A stretch of 64,000 nucleotides of DNA from Runella slithyformis DSM 19594 (lineage in GTDB: Bacteria; Bacteroidota; Bacteroidia; Cytophagales; Spirosomataceae): positions 4,043,001 to 4,107,000 of the forward strand of contig NC_015703.1 of the NCBI RefSeq assembly GCF_000218895.1, written 5' to 3'. Each line of letters begins with the position of its first letter. The stretch's first letter is position 1. The notes beneath the pieces were generated by a model. That model made no database searches. It saw only the letters and a program-made list of their open reading frames with translations, and was not told the DNA's origin. The position numbers and the translations under genes were made by a program. Below are positions 1-7,944 of this stretch, in pieces.

Positions 1-132
1 GCCGGCGTTCTGCATCATATCACCGCCCCAGGCCCTGAATTCCGCGTCGGGGTCGTGTTGTTTGATGGCCTTGATGAGATTGCTGCCGTGCAGGTCGCCT
101 GAGCGTTCGCCCGCAATGAGATAATATTTCAT
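1..132 (-). CDS. lpxB: Lipid-A-disaccharide synthase, N-terminal 44 residues (cut by window edge)
   Basis: The minus strand opens with an ATG at 130-132 and reads MKYYLIAGERSGDLHGSNL before running off the left edge. The AGExSGDLHGxxL block is the N-terminal Rossmann signature of LpxB, the family 19 glycosyltransferase that joins UDP-diacylglucosamine and lipid X to form the lipid A disaccharide on the cytoplasmic face of the inner membrane. Only the first 44 codons are visible, so integrity of the gene cannot be judged. With hldD about 1 kb away, this end of the window is concerned with lipopolysaccharide assembly. Confidence 0.85.
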   Translation of the reverse strand, partial: MKYYLIAGERSGDLHGSNLIKAIKQHDPDAEFRAWGGDMMQNAG

Positions 133-139
133 GGGCGTG

Positions 140-400
140 TCAGTAGAGTAGTTGAGCATGACGCGGATCCATCACACCGAGTGCGATCGAACGCAGAATG
201 AGGTGAGCATTTTCGGATTCAGGCAGGACGCATTTTTTTTTCAATCCTGAAAGATCATTCGTTAATGACGTGGATTTGACCCCGCCCGATTCACAATCAT
301 CCCAAATGGAAATATTGACGATGCTCAGGGGTATAAAATATAGGTACACGCCTGTGAATGCAATGGCCGAAAACGTCAGAGAAGAAATGGGCTTGTTCAA
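140..400 (-). CDS. Possible small membrane or secreted protein, unknown
   Basis: An 86-codon open frame ends 8 nt before the lpxB start, on the same strand. Its N-terminus has one hydrophobic stretch (about residues 7-30) that could be a signal or a membrane segment; the rest is polar with two cysteines. I recognise no family. The tight spacing to lpxB favours a real upstream operon member, but the frame is short, has no conserved motif and could be fortuitous. Confidence 0.3.
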   Translation of the reverse strand: MNKPISSLTFSAIAFTGVYLYFIPLSIVNISIWDDCESGGVKSTSLTNDLSGLKKKCVLPESENAHLILRSIALGVMDPRHAQLLY

Positions 401-439
401 AATGATGGCTTAATTGGCGAATGGCTGATAGCTACTGTA

Positions 440-859
440 TTATTCACCGTAGTATTCTACATAGTTTTTAGGCGTTTCAATCAATTTGAGATAGTGCAGT
501 TTGGCATTAGGGGCAAGTTCTGCCACTCCTTTTTCCAAAATCTTCCAGATCTCGACCACAAAATTTTCACAACTCGGTATAATGCCGTGCATAAAATCAA
601 CGTCTAAATTGAGATTACGGTGGTCTACTTTATCAATGACCGTGGTTTTCATCAGGTTACCCAATACTTTCATATCTACCACAAAACCTGTCTCGGGATT
701 GATGGGTCCTTTAACAGTAATCATTAACTCAAAATTATGTCCGTGGAAGTTGGGATTGGCGCAGATACCAAACACTTCCGCATTTTTTTCATCTGACCAA
801 CTCGGGTTATAAACGCGGTGGGCGGCGTTGAAATGTTCTTTACGTGTAACGTAGACCAT
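440..859 (-). CDS. queD: 6-pyruvoyl tetrahydropterin / 6-carboxytetrahydropterin synthase family
   Basis: This 139-residue protein has the family's usual length and all its expected residues: a first zinc histidine in the HFNAAH segment (H14), a GICANPNFHGHNF block holding the catalytic Cys33 and the zinc ligands H39 and H41, and a late DHRNLN motif. The family converts dihydroneopterin triphosphate either to 6-carboxytetrahydropterin (QueD, queuosine/7-deazaguanine route) or to 6-pyruvoyl tetrahydropterin. In Bacteroidota without a visible biopterin context QueD is the likelier role, but no queC, queE or queF is nearby to prove it. The gene is divergent from hldD, with about 270 bp between them. 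Confidence 0.85.
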   Translation of the reverse strand: MVYVTRKEHFNAAHRVYNPSWSDEKNAEVFGICANPNFHGHNFELMITVKGPINPETGFVVDMKVLGNLMKTTVIDKVDHRNLNLDVDFMHGIIPSCENFVVEIWKILEKGVAELAPNAKLHYLKLIETPKNYVEYYGE

Positions 860-1040
860 AGTAATTGAAATAATCAGCAGTAAGCACAGTAGTCCACTGC
901 CTTTAATTTTCAGTATTAATTTTGAGCAAAATTACGACCAAAAACTCGTTTCCGAAAGTGCTGTATAAATGAATTGATTTTCTTGGAAAAGTATAATTTT
1001 TTCATCAAATTTTGATTCTTTTTTTATTCGAATAATTATC

Positions 1041-1048
1041 TACCTTTG
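1041..1048 (+). promoter_or_regulatory. Bacteroidota -7 box upstream of hldD
   Basis: TACCTTTG matches the Bacteroidota -7 consensus TAnnTTTG in the AT-rich gap before hldD, about 80 nt from its ATG. A TTTG lies at 1011-1014, but its 26-nt spacing is longer than the usual 19-21, so the -33 element is uncertain. Confidence 0.45.
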
Positions 1049-1126
1049 TAAATATTTTTCTAGGTATTTTTACCATATCAACTATTTGAAACCCACTAAT
1101 TAAACTCCTTATCATAAGCTATACGT

Positions 1127-2092
1127 ATGATTATTGTCACGGGGGCTGCGGGCTTTATCGGAAGCTGTCTTATCAGTAAGCTAAACGAAGAAAACTTCAA
1201 TTTCATTATTGCGGTTGATGATTTTTCAAAGATTGAAAAATCGCCGAATTTAGACGGAAAAAAAATTCAGGAACGGGTCGAGCGAGATTCGTTTTTTGAG
1301 TGGCTGGACCAAAACTACTACGAGGTAGAGTTTATTTTTCACATTGGTGCCCGCACCGATACGACCGAATTTGACTATGCCGTCTTTGATGAGTTGAATG
1401 TTCGCTACTCTCAGCAGATTTGGCAAAAGTGTATTGATTATCAAATTCCTCTCGTGTACGCTTCCTCGGCGGCCACGTACGGTTTGGGAGAGCTTGGGTA
1501 CGATGATAATGAGCTGCTGCTTCCGAAATTAAAACCCCTGAACCCTTACGGCGAGTCAAAAAATGACTTCGACAATTGGGCGCTTCAGCAGGAGAAAAAG
1601 CCTTTTTTCTGGGCAGGTTTGAAGTTTTTCAACGTGTATGGTCCCAATGAATACCATAAGGGGCGTATGGCTTCGGTGATTTTTCATGCGTACAATCAGA
1701 TCAAGGCAACGAACCAAATGCGTTTGTTTAAATCGCATCATCCCGACTTTAAGGACGGGGAGCAAATGAGAGACTTTGTGTACGTAAAAGACGTCATTGA
1801 AGTGTGCTCATTTTTGATGCACCACCGTCGTAATTCCGGTATTTATAATTTAGGAAGCGGAAAAGCCCGTACCTTTTTGGATTTAGCGACCAATACGTTT
1901 GAGGCGATGGGGCTGGAGCCTGATATTCATTTTGTAGATACCCCCGCCGACATTCGGGATAAATACCAATATTTCACGCAGGCAAACATGAATAAACTGC
2001 GTTCCATCGGGTACACAAAGCCCTTCCATACGCTGGAAGAAGGCGTAAAAGATTACGTCCAAAATTATCTTTCGGTTGAAGAATATTATTAA
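1127..2092 (+). CDS. hldD: ADP-L-glycero-D-manno-heptose-6-epimerase
   Basis: This 321-residue extended short-chain dehydrogenase/reductase performs the last step of ADP-heptose synthesis for the LPS inner core. The NADP-binding glycine motif TGAAGFIGS is at residues 5-13, the catalytic SSAATYG block is near 113, and the Y141-x-x-x-K145 pair lies in YGESK. The FNVYGPNEYHKGRMAS segment is characteristic of HldD/RfaD rather than of galactose epimerases. Its 3' end overlaps the convergent MerR-type gene by 4 bp. Residue spacing and length are normal. Confidence 0.92.
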   Translation: MIIVTGAAGFIGSCLISKLNEENFNFIIAVDDFSKIEKSPNLDGKKIQERVERDSFFEWLDQNYYEVEFIFHIGARTDTTEFDYAVFDELNVRYSQQIWQKCIDYQIPLVYASSAATYGLGELGYDDNELLLPKLKPLNPYGESKNDFDNWALQQEKKPFFWAGLKFFNVYGPNEYHKGRMASVIFHAYNQIKATNQMRLFKSHHPDFKDGEQMRDFVYVKDVIEVCSFLMHHRRNSGIYNLGSGKARTFLDLATNTFEAMGLEPDIHFVDTPADIRDKYQYFTQANMNKLRSIGYTKPFHTLEEGVKDYVQNYLSVEEYY

Positions 2093-2964
2093 TGGAGAAA
2101 CTCTACTAAATCTTCCGTTTTATTAATGATGCTGGCGTTGGGTTTCAGCTGAATATCCTGCCCAACCACCTGATAGCCGGTCAGTAAAATATGCGTATCC
2201 GGAAATTGGTCACACAGCCTGTCAACGTAGGGTTGCACCTCTTCGTTGGCAGGAACCGAAGTAAGGATCGAGAAAATAAAATGGGGTTTGTGCACCTCAT
2301 GCGCAAAGACCAATTCATTGAAGGGCAGTGTTTGTCCCAAATAAATTACCTTATGATTGCGGGAGCGTATCACGTAGGTTGCAAAAAGCAGACCGATCTC
2401 GTGCAGTTCTCCTTCCGGCAGATACAGTAAAAACTTCTTAACGTCAGGTCGGTGCTTGATGACTTGCCCGTCAATGGCTACAATCACTTTCTGGCGAATC
2501 AGATTGCTCATAAAGTGCTCCTGAGCGGGTCCGATGGACCCCGTCATCCAAAGGGTGCCGATCCGGCTCAAAAACGGATAAATGATGTTGAGCATCGTAT
2601 TCTCAAATCCGAATTGCAGAAAGTTAGTACTGATGATCTTCTCAAAACGCTCTTCATCCAAATCGATCATTGAGATAGTAAGCGCCTGAATCTGATCGGG
2701 ATAATTGAGCTTTTTGTCAGAAATGGCAATGACCTCTTTGGCCATTTCATCCAAAGGGAGTTTTGATATTTCCGAGATTTTAAACCCGTGGTCTTTAAGA
2801 AGAGAGATATTAAGAACCAGTTTTAGATCCTGGTCATCGTACATGCGAATGTTGGTATCCGTACGTTTGGGTTGAATGATGTTATAACGCTGTTCCCAAA
2901 TACGCAGCGTGTGCGCCTTAATGCCGGAAAGTTGTTCTAGATCCCGAATAGAATAATTGCTCAT
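2089..2964 (-). CDS. MerR-family regulator with adenosylcobalamin-binding photosensor domain (CarH/LitR-like)
   Basis: The 291-residue protein has an N-terminal MerR winged helix (residues 4-72, with the HTLRIWEQRY core) and a C-terminal B12-binding module. In the helical part, W139 is followed nine residues later by E149-H150, which is the Wx9EH signature of light-sensing CarH proteins. E186-x-H188-x-x-G191 supplies the lower axial cobalt ligand of the Rossmann part. In CarH/LitR, dark AdoCbl-bound tetramers repress carotenoid promoters and light breaks the Co-C bond and releases DNA. The next gene is cruF on the same strand. Light control of that gene is an inference from motif and position. 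About 300 bp separate the two genes, so each may have its own promoter. Confidence 0.85.
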   Translation of the reverse strand: MSNYSIRDLEQLSGIKAHTLRIWEQRYNIIQPKRTDTNIRMYDDQDLKLVLNISLLKDHGFKISEISKLPLDEMAKEVIAISDKKLNYPDQIQALTISMIDLDEERFEKIISTNFLQFGFENTMLNIIYPFLSRIGTLWMTGSIGPAQEHFMSNLIRQKVIVAIDGQVIKHRPDVKKFLLYLPEGELHEIGLLFATYVIRSRNHKVIYLGQTLPFNELVFAHEVHKPHFIFSILTSVPANEEVQPYVDRLCDQFPDTHILLTGYQVVGQDIQLKPNASIINKTEDLVEFLH

Positions 2965-3271
2965 TTCCTGCTTGAATTTACCAAATTAATTGATAGCTGC
3001 CTCCACAATTGAGCTGAAAAAGTAATTGGTGAAACACAAAATTATGTTTCAATTTGATCAATATGTTTTTCCAAAATGGCCAAAAATAATACAGATATCC
3101 CAGTGTGGGAGATTTGTATTGTTTGCTTTTTTTTGTATGTTTTACTAAACAAAAAAGGGATAACAAGTTATAAATGAGCCTATTTTTGTTTAGAATACCT
3201 CTTTACTTCCTCATTATTTCATTGTGTCACCTATAGAACTATAGATATGAAAAAATGTTTTTAAATAGTTG
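2965..3271. other. AT-rich regulatory gap between the CarH-like gene and cruF
   Basis: No convincing gene lies in these 307 bp; a 62-codon minus frame inside is low-complexity and lacks support. The gap holds the promoter of the CarH-like gene and several imperfect dyads. The clearest runs from 3133 to 3152, with TTGT/ACAA ends but only 6 of 10 paired positions. A CTATAG-AA-CTATAG repeat lies near 3231. These are weak operator candidates for the neighbouring MerR protein. Confidence 0.3.
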
Positions 3272-3937
3272 TTATTCAATAAAGTAAGCAATGTTATGTG
3301 CGGCAAAAAAAGCCGCCTGACAAATCAGCATCAGCCCTGCCAAGCGGTTTTGCTTACGGAAAGGAAGCTCGTAAAACAGCCACAATAAACCGAATGCAAT
3401 TATGTACCAAGCCACATAATTTTGAAGAGGTACGGTATTGCCGGACCATTGCCAAAAATCCAACCGTATTGCTACGGGTTCGATCAAAACATCCAACCCT
3501 ACCACCACCCCGGCGGCAAGCAATGCCTTTACCGATCCGGAGCGATGCCATTGGTTTGCCACGACGCCCGTGCTGTAGATAAGGGTGAGCCAATTAACAC
3601 CGATAATTAACGGAATCTCGATCATTTTCCACCCAAGCGTAGGGCCGTACCGATACTCTCCAAAAATCACGCCCGTATGAACTCCCAGTGCCTCGACCGT
3701 AAATCCAACTATATAGGCAATGACGCAAAATAACACGGCTGACTTATTCCAATCTGAATGGAAAAGCAGCATCAGTGCCAATGAACTCAGCAGATGAAAG
3801 GGAACTAATGCTTTAAAGAGGGGTTGTGTTGGCGGAAACTGCAAGCCGATAAAACCGGCTATGTGCATGAGCGGTAATATAATAAAGATAACGCGTTGAG
3901 CGATCGGAGTGCGAAGCTGGTTTAGAATGGAGTACAT
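3272..3937 (-). CDS. cruF: Carotenoid 1',2'-hydratase (CruF-like, DUF422) membrane protein
   Basis: This 221-residue, highly hydrophobic protein (about six or seven membrane segments) carries the VEALGVHTGVIFGEYRYG block and a later DVLIEPVAIRLDFW segment, both typical of the CruF/bisanhydrobacterioruberin hydratase family. CruF adds water across the 1',2' double bond at the psi end of acyclic or monocyclic carotenoids, producing a tertiary 1'-hydroxyl as in flexixanthin-, saproxanthin- or myxol-type pigments of Bacteroidota. A crtW-like ketolase occurs at 32.8 kb, consistent with a ketolated, 1'-hydroxylated monocyclic product; the actual pigment is inference. Confidence 0.82.
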   Translation of the reverse strand: MYSILNQLRTPIAQRVIFIILPLMHIAGFIGLQFPPTQPLFKALVPFHLLSSLALMLLFHSDWNKSAVLFCVIAYIVGFTVEALGVHTGVIFGEYRYGPTLGWKMIEIPLIIGVNWLTLIYSTGVVANQWHRSGSVKALLAAGVVVGLDVLIEPVAIRLDFWQWSGNTVPLQNYVAWYIIAFGLLWLFYELPFRKQNRLAGLMLICQAAFFAAHNIAYFIE

Positions 3938-3975
3938 ATCAATTTCAACGGAAAGCAGACGTGAAATGTTTGTCC

Positions 3976-4028
3976 TTTTTTAAACAAAGAATCCCGGCAC
4001 AATGCACCGGGATTCTTTGTTTAAAAAA
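3976..4028. terminator. Perfect 22-bp inverted repeat, bidirectional terminator
   Basis: The arms 3976-3997 and 4007-4028 are perfect reverse complements over 22 bp, with a 9-nt loop. Each strand has a GC-rich CCCGG core and ends in a T-run, so the hairpin can stop transcription both ways. It lies between the tRNA-His gene and cruF, both on the minus strand, and so would isolate cruF from tRNA read-through. Confidence 0.85.
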
Positions 4029-4101
4029 GTGAGAAAGACGGGACGGTTCGCTGTTATAACTCGATCCTGGGGTCTTTAACCACAATTTGACCTTATTTTA
4101 G

Positions 4102-4176
<75 letters not shown>

Positions 4177-4311
4177 GTGGTTTCGAGTTGCAAAGATAGT
4201 GAAGTCCTTTCAAATAATCCAAGCCTTACCGCGTTTTTTTGTAGATTTGCGCACAGATTGAGGGCGCTAAACCGCCATTTGAATCTTTAATTTTCTAATT
4301 CACAAATAGAT

Positions 4312-4758
4312 ATGTCACTCAAACAACGCATAGACGAAGACATCAAACAAGCCATGCGCGACAAAAATCAGGATACGTTGCGGGCATTACGGGCTATTAA
4401 GTCATTAATTTTATTGGAAGAAACGAAAGAAGGTGCCAACGGCATCAGTGCAGACGATGAGCTGAAGCTTCTGACCAAGGCCGCTAAACAGCGCCGCGAT
4501 TCAGCGGCTATCTATGAACAGCAAAATCGTCCTGATTTACTGGAAAAAGAAATGGCGGAAATCGCCGTTATTGAAAAATATTTACCCCAACAACTGACCG
4601 AAGAAGAGGTAAAGACCAAACTTCAGGAAATCATTGATCGAGTAGGGGCCAAAGCACCCTCCGACATGGGTAAAGTAATGGGCATTGCCATGAAAGAATT
4701 GGCCGGACAAACTGACGGAAAGGTCGTTCAGACGTTGGTGAAGAGTTTGCTGGTATAG
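4312..4758 (+). CDS. GatB/YqeY domain protein
   Basis: At 148 residues this is the standard length of the YqeY family, which resembles the C-terminal tRNA-binding domain of the amidotransferase subunit GatB. The N-terminal helices (MSLKQRIDEDIKQAMR), the AAKQRRDSAAIYEQ segment and the APSDMGKVMG motif are typical. Its function in bacteria is poorly defined; a tRNA-linked role is inferred from fold similarity. It is followed 8 nt later by a cvpA-like gene, so the pair is probably co-transcribed. A TAGATTTG (4242-4249) resembles a -7 box. Confidence 0.85.
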   Translation: MSLKQRIDEDIKQAMRDKNQDTLRALRAIKSLILLEETKEGANGISADDELKLLTKAAKQRRDSAAIYEQQNRPDLLEKEMAEIAVIEKYLPQQLTEEEVKTKLQEIIDRVGAKAPSDMGKVMGIAMKELAGQTDGKVVQTLVKSLLV

Positions 4759-4766
4759 GTTTTCGA

Positions 4767-5291
4767 ATGAATACACTGGATTTACTGATTCTTATTCCTC
4801 TCGCCTGGGGGGCTTTTAATGGCTATCGCAAAGGTCTCCTGATCGAAATTGTAGGAGTCGCGGCCTTTGTGATAGCTATGATTGTTGGCTTCAAGTTTTT
4901 ACGCTTCGGAACCGACCTGTTGGCCCCTTACCTGACAGCGGAGCTTGTGCGGCGGTTTTTGCCTTTTGTCGGCTTCTCCGTTATTTTTTTTCCTACCGTT
5001 TTTATGGTCAATCGCCTTGGGTACTCACTTCGCTCCATGCTGCGGTATACGCTGCTCGGTACACTTGATAATCTCGCCGGAGCGGCCGTTGGTATCTTTA
5101 CCTGGGTGTTTGGTATCAGTGTCTTTTTTTGGTTATTGAGTACAGTCGGTATTCAGATACCGCCCAAATACCGTATAGAAAGTTTCCTCTATGAGTATAC
5201 ACTGCCCATAGCTCCCAAGATCATCAGTGTCATTTCTGATTGGATTCCTGTTGGCGGCAATTTGATTCGGGAATGGGGAAGGAGTGAGTAA
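4767..5291 (+). CDS. CvpA-family membrane protein
   Basis: The 174-residue protein begins with the family's NTLDLLILIPLAWGAFNGYRKG block and has four predicted membrane segments, as expected for CvpA-type inner-membrane proteins. E. coli CvpA is linked to colicin V export and bile-salt tolerance, but no enzymatic activity is known. It lies 8 nt downstream of the YqeY-like gene. A convergent DUF2520 gene follows. Confidence 0.8.
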   Translation: MNTLDLLILIPLAWGAFNGYRKGLLIEIVGVAAFVIAMIVGFKFLRFGTDLLAPYLTAELVRRFLPFVGFSVIFFPTVFMVNRLGYSLRSMLRYTLLGTLDNLAGAAVGIFTWVFGISVFFWLLSTVGIQIPPKYRIESFLYEYTLPIAPKIISVISDWIPVGGNLIREWGRSE

Positions 5292-5333
5292 TGTGGGATT
5301 TAATGACCGGTATTATTCCCCAATACCTAAACG

Positions 5334-6122
5334 TTATTTTTTCATAATACTTTCCGAAAGCGTTTCGTACAATCCCTGCCAGGCAGGGTATCGCTCTAAG
5401 TAATCCAGATGTCTTTCCAGAATTTGGCGGTCGCCTCGGCGGGCAGGGCCCGTCTGAACCATGGTTGGGTCAGGGGCTTCCATGGCCTTGCGGACCGTTT
5501 CACGGATAAGGGGTTTGAGCAGGTCAAATTCCAAATGCTCGGCATCCAGTATCCGTTTTGAAATGGAGAAAAGGTGGTTTGTAAAATTACAGGCAAAGAC
5601 TGCGGCTATATGCATGACGGCCCGCTCTTCTGAATTCATCAGGTAGACCACGTTGCTGAGGTCCTGGGCCAATTTAATGAGCGTGGATTCGGTGGAGGCA
5701 TCAGAAGCCTCAATGCAAAGCGGAACTTCCGTCAGTTCAATGGGTACGTCTCTACTGAAGGTTTGAAGCGGATAAAAAACGCCGGTATGAGCGGGGACAT
5801 CACTGTAAATATCCACCAGTCGAGTCAGTTCTTCCAATGTTTTGGTGCCGGATGTATGGACAAGTATACACTCCTCTGGCAATACGAGGCGTTGCATTAC
5901 GTCATCAAGTGCATCGTCGCTTACGGCTAAAATAATGAGTTCTGCCGAACTTTCTGCAAAATCCGGATGGAGGGCTACGGTCGTATCATACAGTTTATTG
6001 ATCAGGCGGCGGGCATTGCGCGTATCGCGACTGTATACTTCCACAATATGATGGCCGGCATGTTCGAGGGCCTGAGCCAAATGCCAGGCTACGTTGCCTG
6101 CTCCGACAAATGAAATACGCAT
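5334..6122 (-). CDS. Rossmann-like and DUF2520 domain protein
   Basis: The 262-residue protein starts with a dinucleotide-binding motif (GAGNVAWHLAQAL, residues 7-19), followed by an F420-oxidoreductase-like Rossmann domain and, from about residue 125, a helical DUF2520 domain with the AVFACNFTNHL segment. The architecture resembles NADP-dependent ketopantoate or pyrroline-5-carboxylate type reductases, but the substrate is unknown. The start fits the Rossmann strand without extension. Confidence 0.8.
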   Translation of the reverse strand: MRISFVGAGNVAWHLAQALEHAGHHIVEVYSRDTRNARRLINKLYDTTVALHPDFAESSAELIILAVSDDALDDVMQRLVLPEECILVHTSGTKTLEELTRLVDIYSDVPAHTGVFYPLQTFSRDVPIELTEVPLCIEASDASTESTLIKLAQDLSNVVYLMNSEERAVMHIAAVFACNFTNHLFSISKRILDAEHLEFDLLKPLIRETVRKAMEAPDPTMVQTGPARRGDRQILERHLDYLERYPAWQGLYETLSESIMKK

Positions 6123-6230
6123 AGGCTGGAGTGCTGACGCACAGGTTAATCGGTATTCTTAATGGCTATTTTGCTAAAAGCCCGGTTTTCGGGATACGTA
6201 AGCAATGTAACCTTCAAAGATAAAAAAATA

Positions 6231-6257
6231 ACCCGTCGGCTACACAGCCAAACGGGT
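6231..6257 (-). terminator. Rho-independent terminator of the sigma/membrane-protein pair
   Basis: On the minus strand ACCCGTTTGGCT and AGCCGACGGGT form a GC-rich hairpin followed by TTATTTTTTT. It lies 30 nt past the stop of the 527-residue gene. Confidence 0.75.
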
Positions 6258-6287
6258 CTTTGCGTTGATCAGAAAGGAAATAGGCAG

Positions 6288-7871
6288 TTATATCTGCTTC
6301 TTCCCGAATTGGTACAGTACTTTAAAGCGTACGCCGAGGTTGCGATTGTCGGTGAGATATGCAGGTTTTTGAAGATAAGGCGCAGCGTAAGCTTCCACTT
6401 GAAACGCTATGCGCCTCCATTGTTTTTCAACTCCGGCAGCGACCATAATATCGTTGGAGATGGCAGGTTTTATGCCGAATTTTCCTTCTTTTTCTTCAAA
6501 GTTATCATTCCGTTCTTTATAGAAAAAACGATAATACTGTTGAGCGGATAAGTTGAGGTTGGTACCTCCCGAAAACAAAAGGGTGAAATTCTCCTTGATG
6601 GGCCAACGGTATGTCAGACTTAAGGGAAGCCGAATAAGAGATGCTTCGGTTTTGATATCAAATATCTGCGGCGGTATCAGCGGAGGGCGAACGTTATCTC
6701 CTTTGTGCCATGCCTGAAACGGTCGCCCGGTTTTTGTATTGAATACCGCTTCCGTAAAATATTCAGGTCCGGTGATTTTTGCTTTGCCGATCCCTACATC
6801 CAAACTCCAGTATTTGCCCAGCAAAACGCTGCTCATCAAGTTATACCCGGTATACTTATCCCCAATATTCATACTGCCTCCAATTCGAAAACGTACGTTT
6901 TTGAAAGAAATGGAAGGCGGCGGCGTTGCTTTGGCTTCCCCGGTCGCCGCCTGCGCCGATTGACTTTGCAGCGTGGCATAGGCATAACGTTTTACCCGTA
7001 CTTCTGCCGGTTGCAGTCCTTCCAATTCAACCATAGGATTGGCCTCCAACGGATTCAGTTCATTGATCTTGGAGGGGAAATTGTCGGCGGTTGTTGCAGT
7101 GCCGGTTCCCTCTGTTTCTTCTTTTCCCAGTCCTGTTTGCTCGGGTGTCGGAATATTCCCGGTCACCAATTCATTGCTTTGTTCTGCCGAGGCCGTTGAC
7201 CTACCTGAGTTTTCAATGGTTCTTTCGGGGGCTGCGTTTTGAGTCGTTGCCGTTGAATTTCTTTCTTTAGGAGAAAATGTGCTTTTGGCAGGTCCGGAAG
7301 TGGAAGAGAGACTTTTGCGTTCTTTTGCCCCTGATGTTTCCGGCTCAATCGAAGTCGGCCGCTCAAAGGCTTCACTGATGCGTTCATTCGGATTTTGCCG
7401 AATCATTTTGCCGATATTTTTTAAACCTTTGGAAACGGCGGCGGCTCCTTCTGCCGCATTTCCATCGGTCAATAACTCATTCTCATTGGAGGGAGGTAAA
7501 GCTTGGGCATAGGCGTCAGGTTGGGGTTGCTGAGGTTGGACGGAAATGTATTTGGTAATGTAAACGGTATCGACCCGTGTAGAGACGCGGACAGGAACAT
7601 TTTCCCGTTGACCGAGCTGCGTTTTTAAGTGGGCAACCTGTTGATCTAACGTACGATTCTGTCGATATTGGTATACATTGGCAAATACCATGACCGCTGC
7701 TGTCACACTTGCCGCAGTGTAGAGCATGGAGCGCCCGTATCGCTGAAGAAACGACGTGGGAATGCGAGTGTTTTGGAACGCCTTAAATTTCGCCCAATCT
7801 TCGTCCTGAAAACCGGGTTGAATCCCTTCTAACTTTCGGCGTATAGCTTCGTCAAATTTATCGGGTTTCAT
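6288..7871 (-). CDS. Membrane-anchored protein with C-terminal outer-membrane beta-barrel-like domain, beside an ECF sigma gene
   Basis: This 527-residue protein begins with a short soluble segment (residues 1-47, FDEAIRRKLEG), a single membrane helix (about 50-66) and a coiled-coil-like stretch. A long low-complexity region rich in S, T, E, A and P follows (about 110-300), then a C-terminal domain of alternating aromatic/glycine strands (about 330-527) ending in FKVLYQFGKK, which resembles porin-type barrels (PF13568-like). It lies 73 nt after the ECF sigma gene. That position is usual for anti-sigma or sensor proteins in Bacteroidota, so a role in controlling the sigma factor is plausible. 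No classical anti-sigma domain is recognisable. Confidence 0.65.
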   Translation of the reverse strand: MKPDKFDEAIRRKLEGIQPGFQDEDWAKFKAFQNTRIPTSFLQRYGRSMLYTAASVTAAVMVFANVYQYRQNRTLDQQVAHLKTQLGQRENVPVRVSTRVDTVYITKYISVQPQQPQPDAYAQALPPSNENELLTDGNAAEGAAAVSKGLKNIGKMIRQNPNERISEAFERPTSIEPETSGAKERKSLSSTSGPAKSTFSPKERNSTATTQNAAPERTIENSGRSTASAEQSNELVTGNIPTPEQTGLGKEETEGTGTATTADNFPSKINELNPLEANPMVELEGLQPAEVRVKRYAYATLQSQSAQAATGEAKATPPPSISFKNVRFRIGGSMNIGDKYTGYNLMSSVLLGKYWSLDVGIGKAKITGPEYFTEAVFNTKTGRPFQAWHKGDNVRPPLIPPQIFDIKTEASLIRLPLSLTYRWPIKENFTLLFSGGTNLNLSAQQYYRFFYKERNDNFEEKEGKFGIKPAISNDIMVAAGVEKQWRRIAFQVEAYAAPYLQKPAYLTDNRNLGVRFKVLYQFGKKQI

Positions 7872-7944
7872 TGGATGTGTCAGTGTGCAATAGCACGCAG
7901 TTTTTTGTTTATGGTTGCACCGGCAACCGATAGTTGATGATGTC

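Noticed and set aside
2978-3166. Minus-strand 62-codon frame between the CarH-like gene and cruF
   Set aside because: Low-complexity AT-rich sequence, better explained as promoter DNA.
6162-6551. Plus-strand frame of 129 codons
   Set aside because: Covers the terminator and the antisense of the 527-residue gene; no family features.
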